Source of the DNA: Polynucleobacter sphagniphilus
GTDB taxonomy: Bacteria; Pseudomonadota; Gammaproteobacteria; Burkholderiales; Burkholderiaceae
Direction of reading: 5' to 3'
DNA length: 64,000 nucleotides
NCBI RefSeq assembly: GCF_001953355.1
Contig: NZ_MPIY01000007.1
Coordinates: 123,636-187,635, forward strand
Part shown: one piece after another, positions 63,636 to 64,000 of the stretch
Layout of the letters: every line of letters starts with the position of its first letter
How positions within the stretch are numbered: the stretch's first letter is position 1
Notes under the pieces: generated by a model
What the model was told of the DNA's origin: nothing
The model's input: only the letters and a program-made list of their open reading frames with translations
Databases searched by the model: none
Translations under genes and position numbers: made by a program

Positions 63636-63642
63636 GGCAGGA

Positions 63643-64000
63643 TTAATTCATTCCTGGATAGATATCGGACCAGGGGTGCAGTGCATCTGCGCATGGCTGC
63701 ACCTTAGTTGCCATAGACTTTGCATTCTCAGCAACAATCGTAGCGCCGCTAGTCAGAATGCCTAAGCCAATAGAAATCGCACTATTGACTACACTCTCTT
63801 TATTAATTGCTGTCTTTGGCTGCATCAGGGTACCCTGAATTTTAACCAGCCCACCCAAATCAAAACCCGTTGTCAGTCCCGATTTTTCATGGGGAGCAAT
63901 ACTAAGATCTACTTGCTCTGTTTTCAAATTGAGCCCCCCCGATAGAACAACATTGAGGCGATCTGTTTGCACCCCCACACTCTTGGCAATGGATATCCGA
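63643..64000 (-). CDS. AsmA-like protein, C-terminal end (partial)
   Basis: The frame enters from the right window edge and ends at 63643, leaving about 118 residues. The ending, TDRLNVVLSGGLNLKTEQVDLSIAPHEKSG...LGGLVKIQGTLMQPKTAIN...ISIGLGILTSGAT, matches the C-terminal part of AsmA-type proteins, which are large envelope proteins thought to move phospholipid between membranes. The rest lies outside the window. Confidence 0.75.
   Translation of the reverse strand, partial: RISIAKSVGVQTDRLNVVLSGGLNLKTEQVDLSIAPHEKSGLTTGFDLGGLVKIQGTLMQPKTAINKESVVNSAISIGLGILTSGATIVAENAKSMATKVQPCADALHPWSDIYPGMN

Overview
The window looks like chromosome from a freshwater Burkholderiaceae bacterium of the Polynucleobacter type. 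This is inferred from gene content and order (rimP-nusA-infB-rbfA-truB-typA, rluB next to scpB, a Yej-type peptide ABC operon, several Bug-type binding proteins), moderate GC and very tight packing. No sequence search was possible. It holds about 65 protein genes, one tRNA-His, two broken genes and one integrase remnant. There is no rRNA, CRISPR array or intact mobile element, and no gap between genes exceeds 300 bases.

Layout. 1-6.8 kb: an isoquinoline-oxidoreductase-type molybdenum hydroxylase (left subunit cut by the window edge), divergent from an LrgA-LrgB-Bug-gamma-glutamyltransferase run, then an outer membrane protein. 6.9-11.3 kb: a Pif1/RecD-like helicase, an RMD1/DUF155 protein, a lone TadE-like pseudopilin overlapping a membrane protein tail to tail, a frameshifted lipoprotein gene and tRNA-His. 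11.3-16.3 kb: dusA with a truncated phage-type integrase just upstream of it, a pseudouridine synthase, a frameshifted CheB-like methylesterase and an RNB ribonuclease. 16.4-24.6 kb: a three-gene operon with an eRF1-like 'translational machinery' protein preceded by a perfect FNR-type site, a TSUP transporter, Tex, an MFS transporter and TypA. 24.7-33.4 kb: the translation and transcription block truB, rbfA, infB, nusA, rimP, then rluB and scpB. 33.6-40.9 kb: a patatin-like lipoprotein, a C40 peptidase homologue without its cysteine, and yejABEF. 41-45 kb: fabI, chrA, a CitE-like lyase and a second Bug protein. 45-48.6 kb: a translationally coupled trio (ArnT-like glycosyltransferase, sialidase-like propeller, six-TM protein). 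48.6-57.5 kb: flavocytochrome c sulfide dehydrogenase (two subunits), PsiE, a TAXI binding protein, pirin, CbpA/CbpM, an APC permease and an ABC-F ATPase. 57.6-64 kb: a P-loop kinase-like protein, OmpW with two perfect FNR-type sites, an FAD oxidoreductase, YaeQ, a PIN protein, an LLM flavoprotein, small proteins including SlyX, and the end of an AsmA-like gene.

How the parts fit. The central block makes and matures ribosomes and controls elongation; its 5' leader contains an intrinsic-terminator hairpin directly before rimP. Three sites matching TTGAT-N4-ATCAA exactly suggest that ompW and the eRF1-like operon respond to low oxygen. The leads most worth pursuing are the FNR-linked eRF1-like/DUF1488/84-residue operon, the glycosyltransferase-propeller-membrane trio, the dusA-associated integrase scar, and the set of broken or catalytically altered genes.
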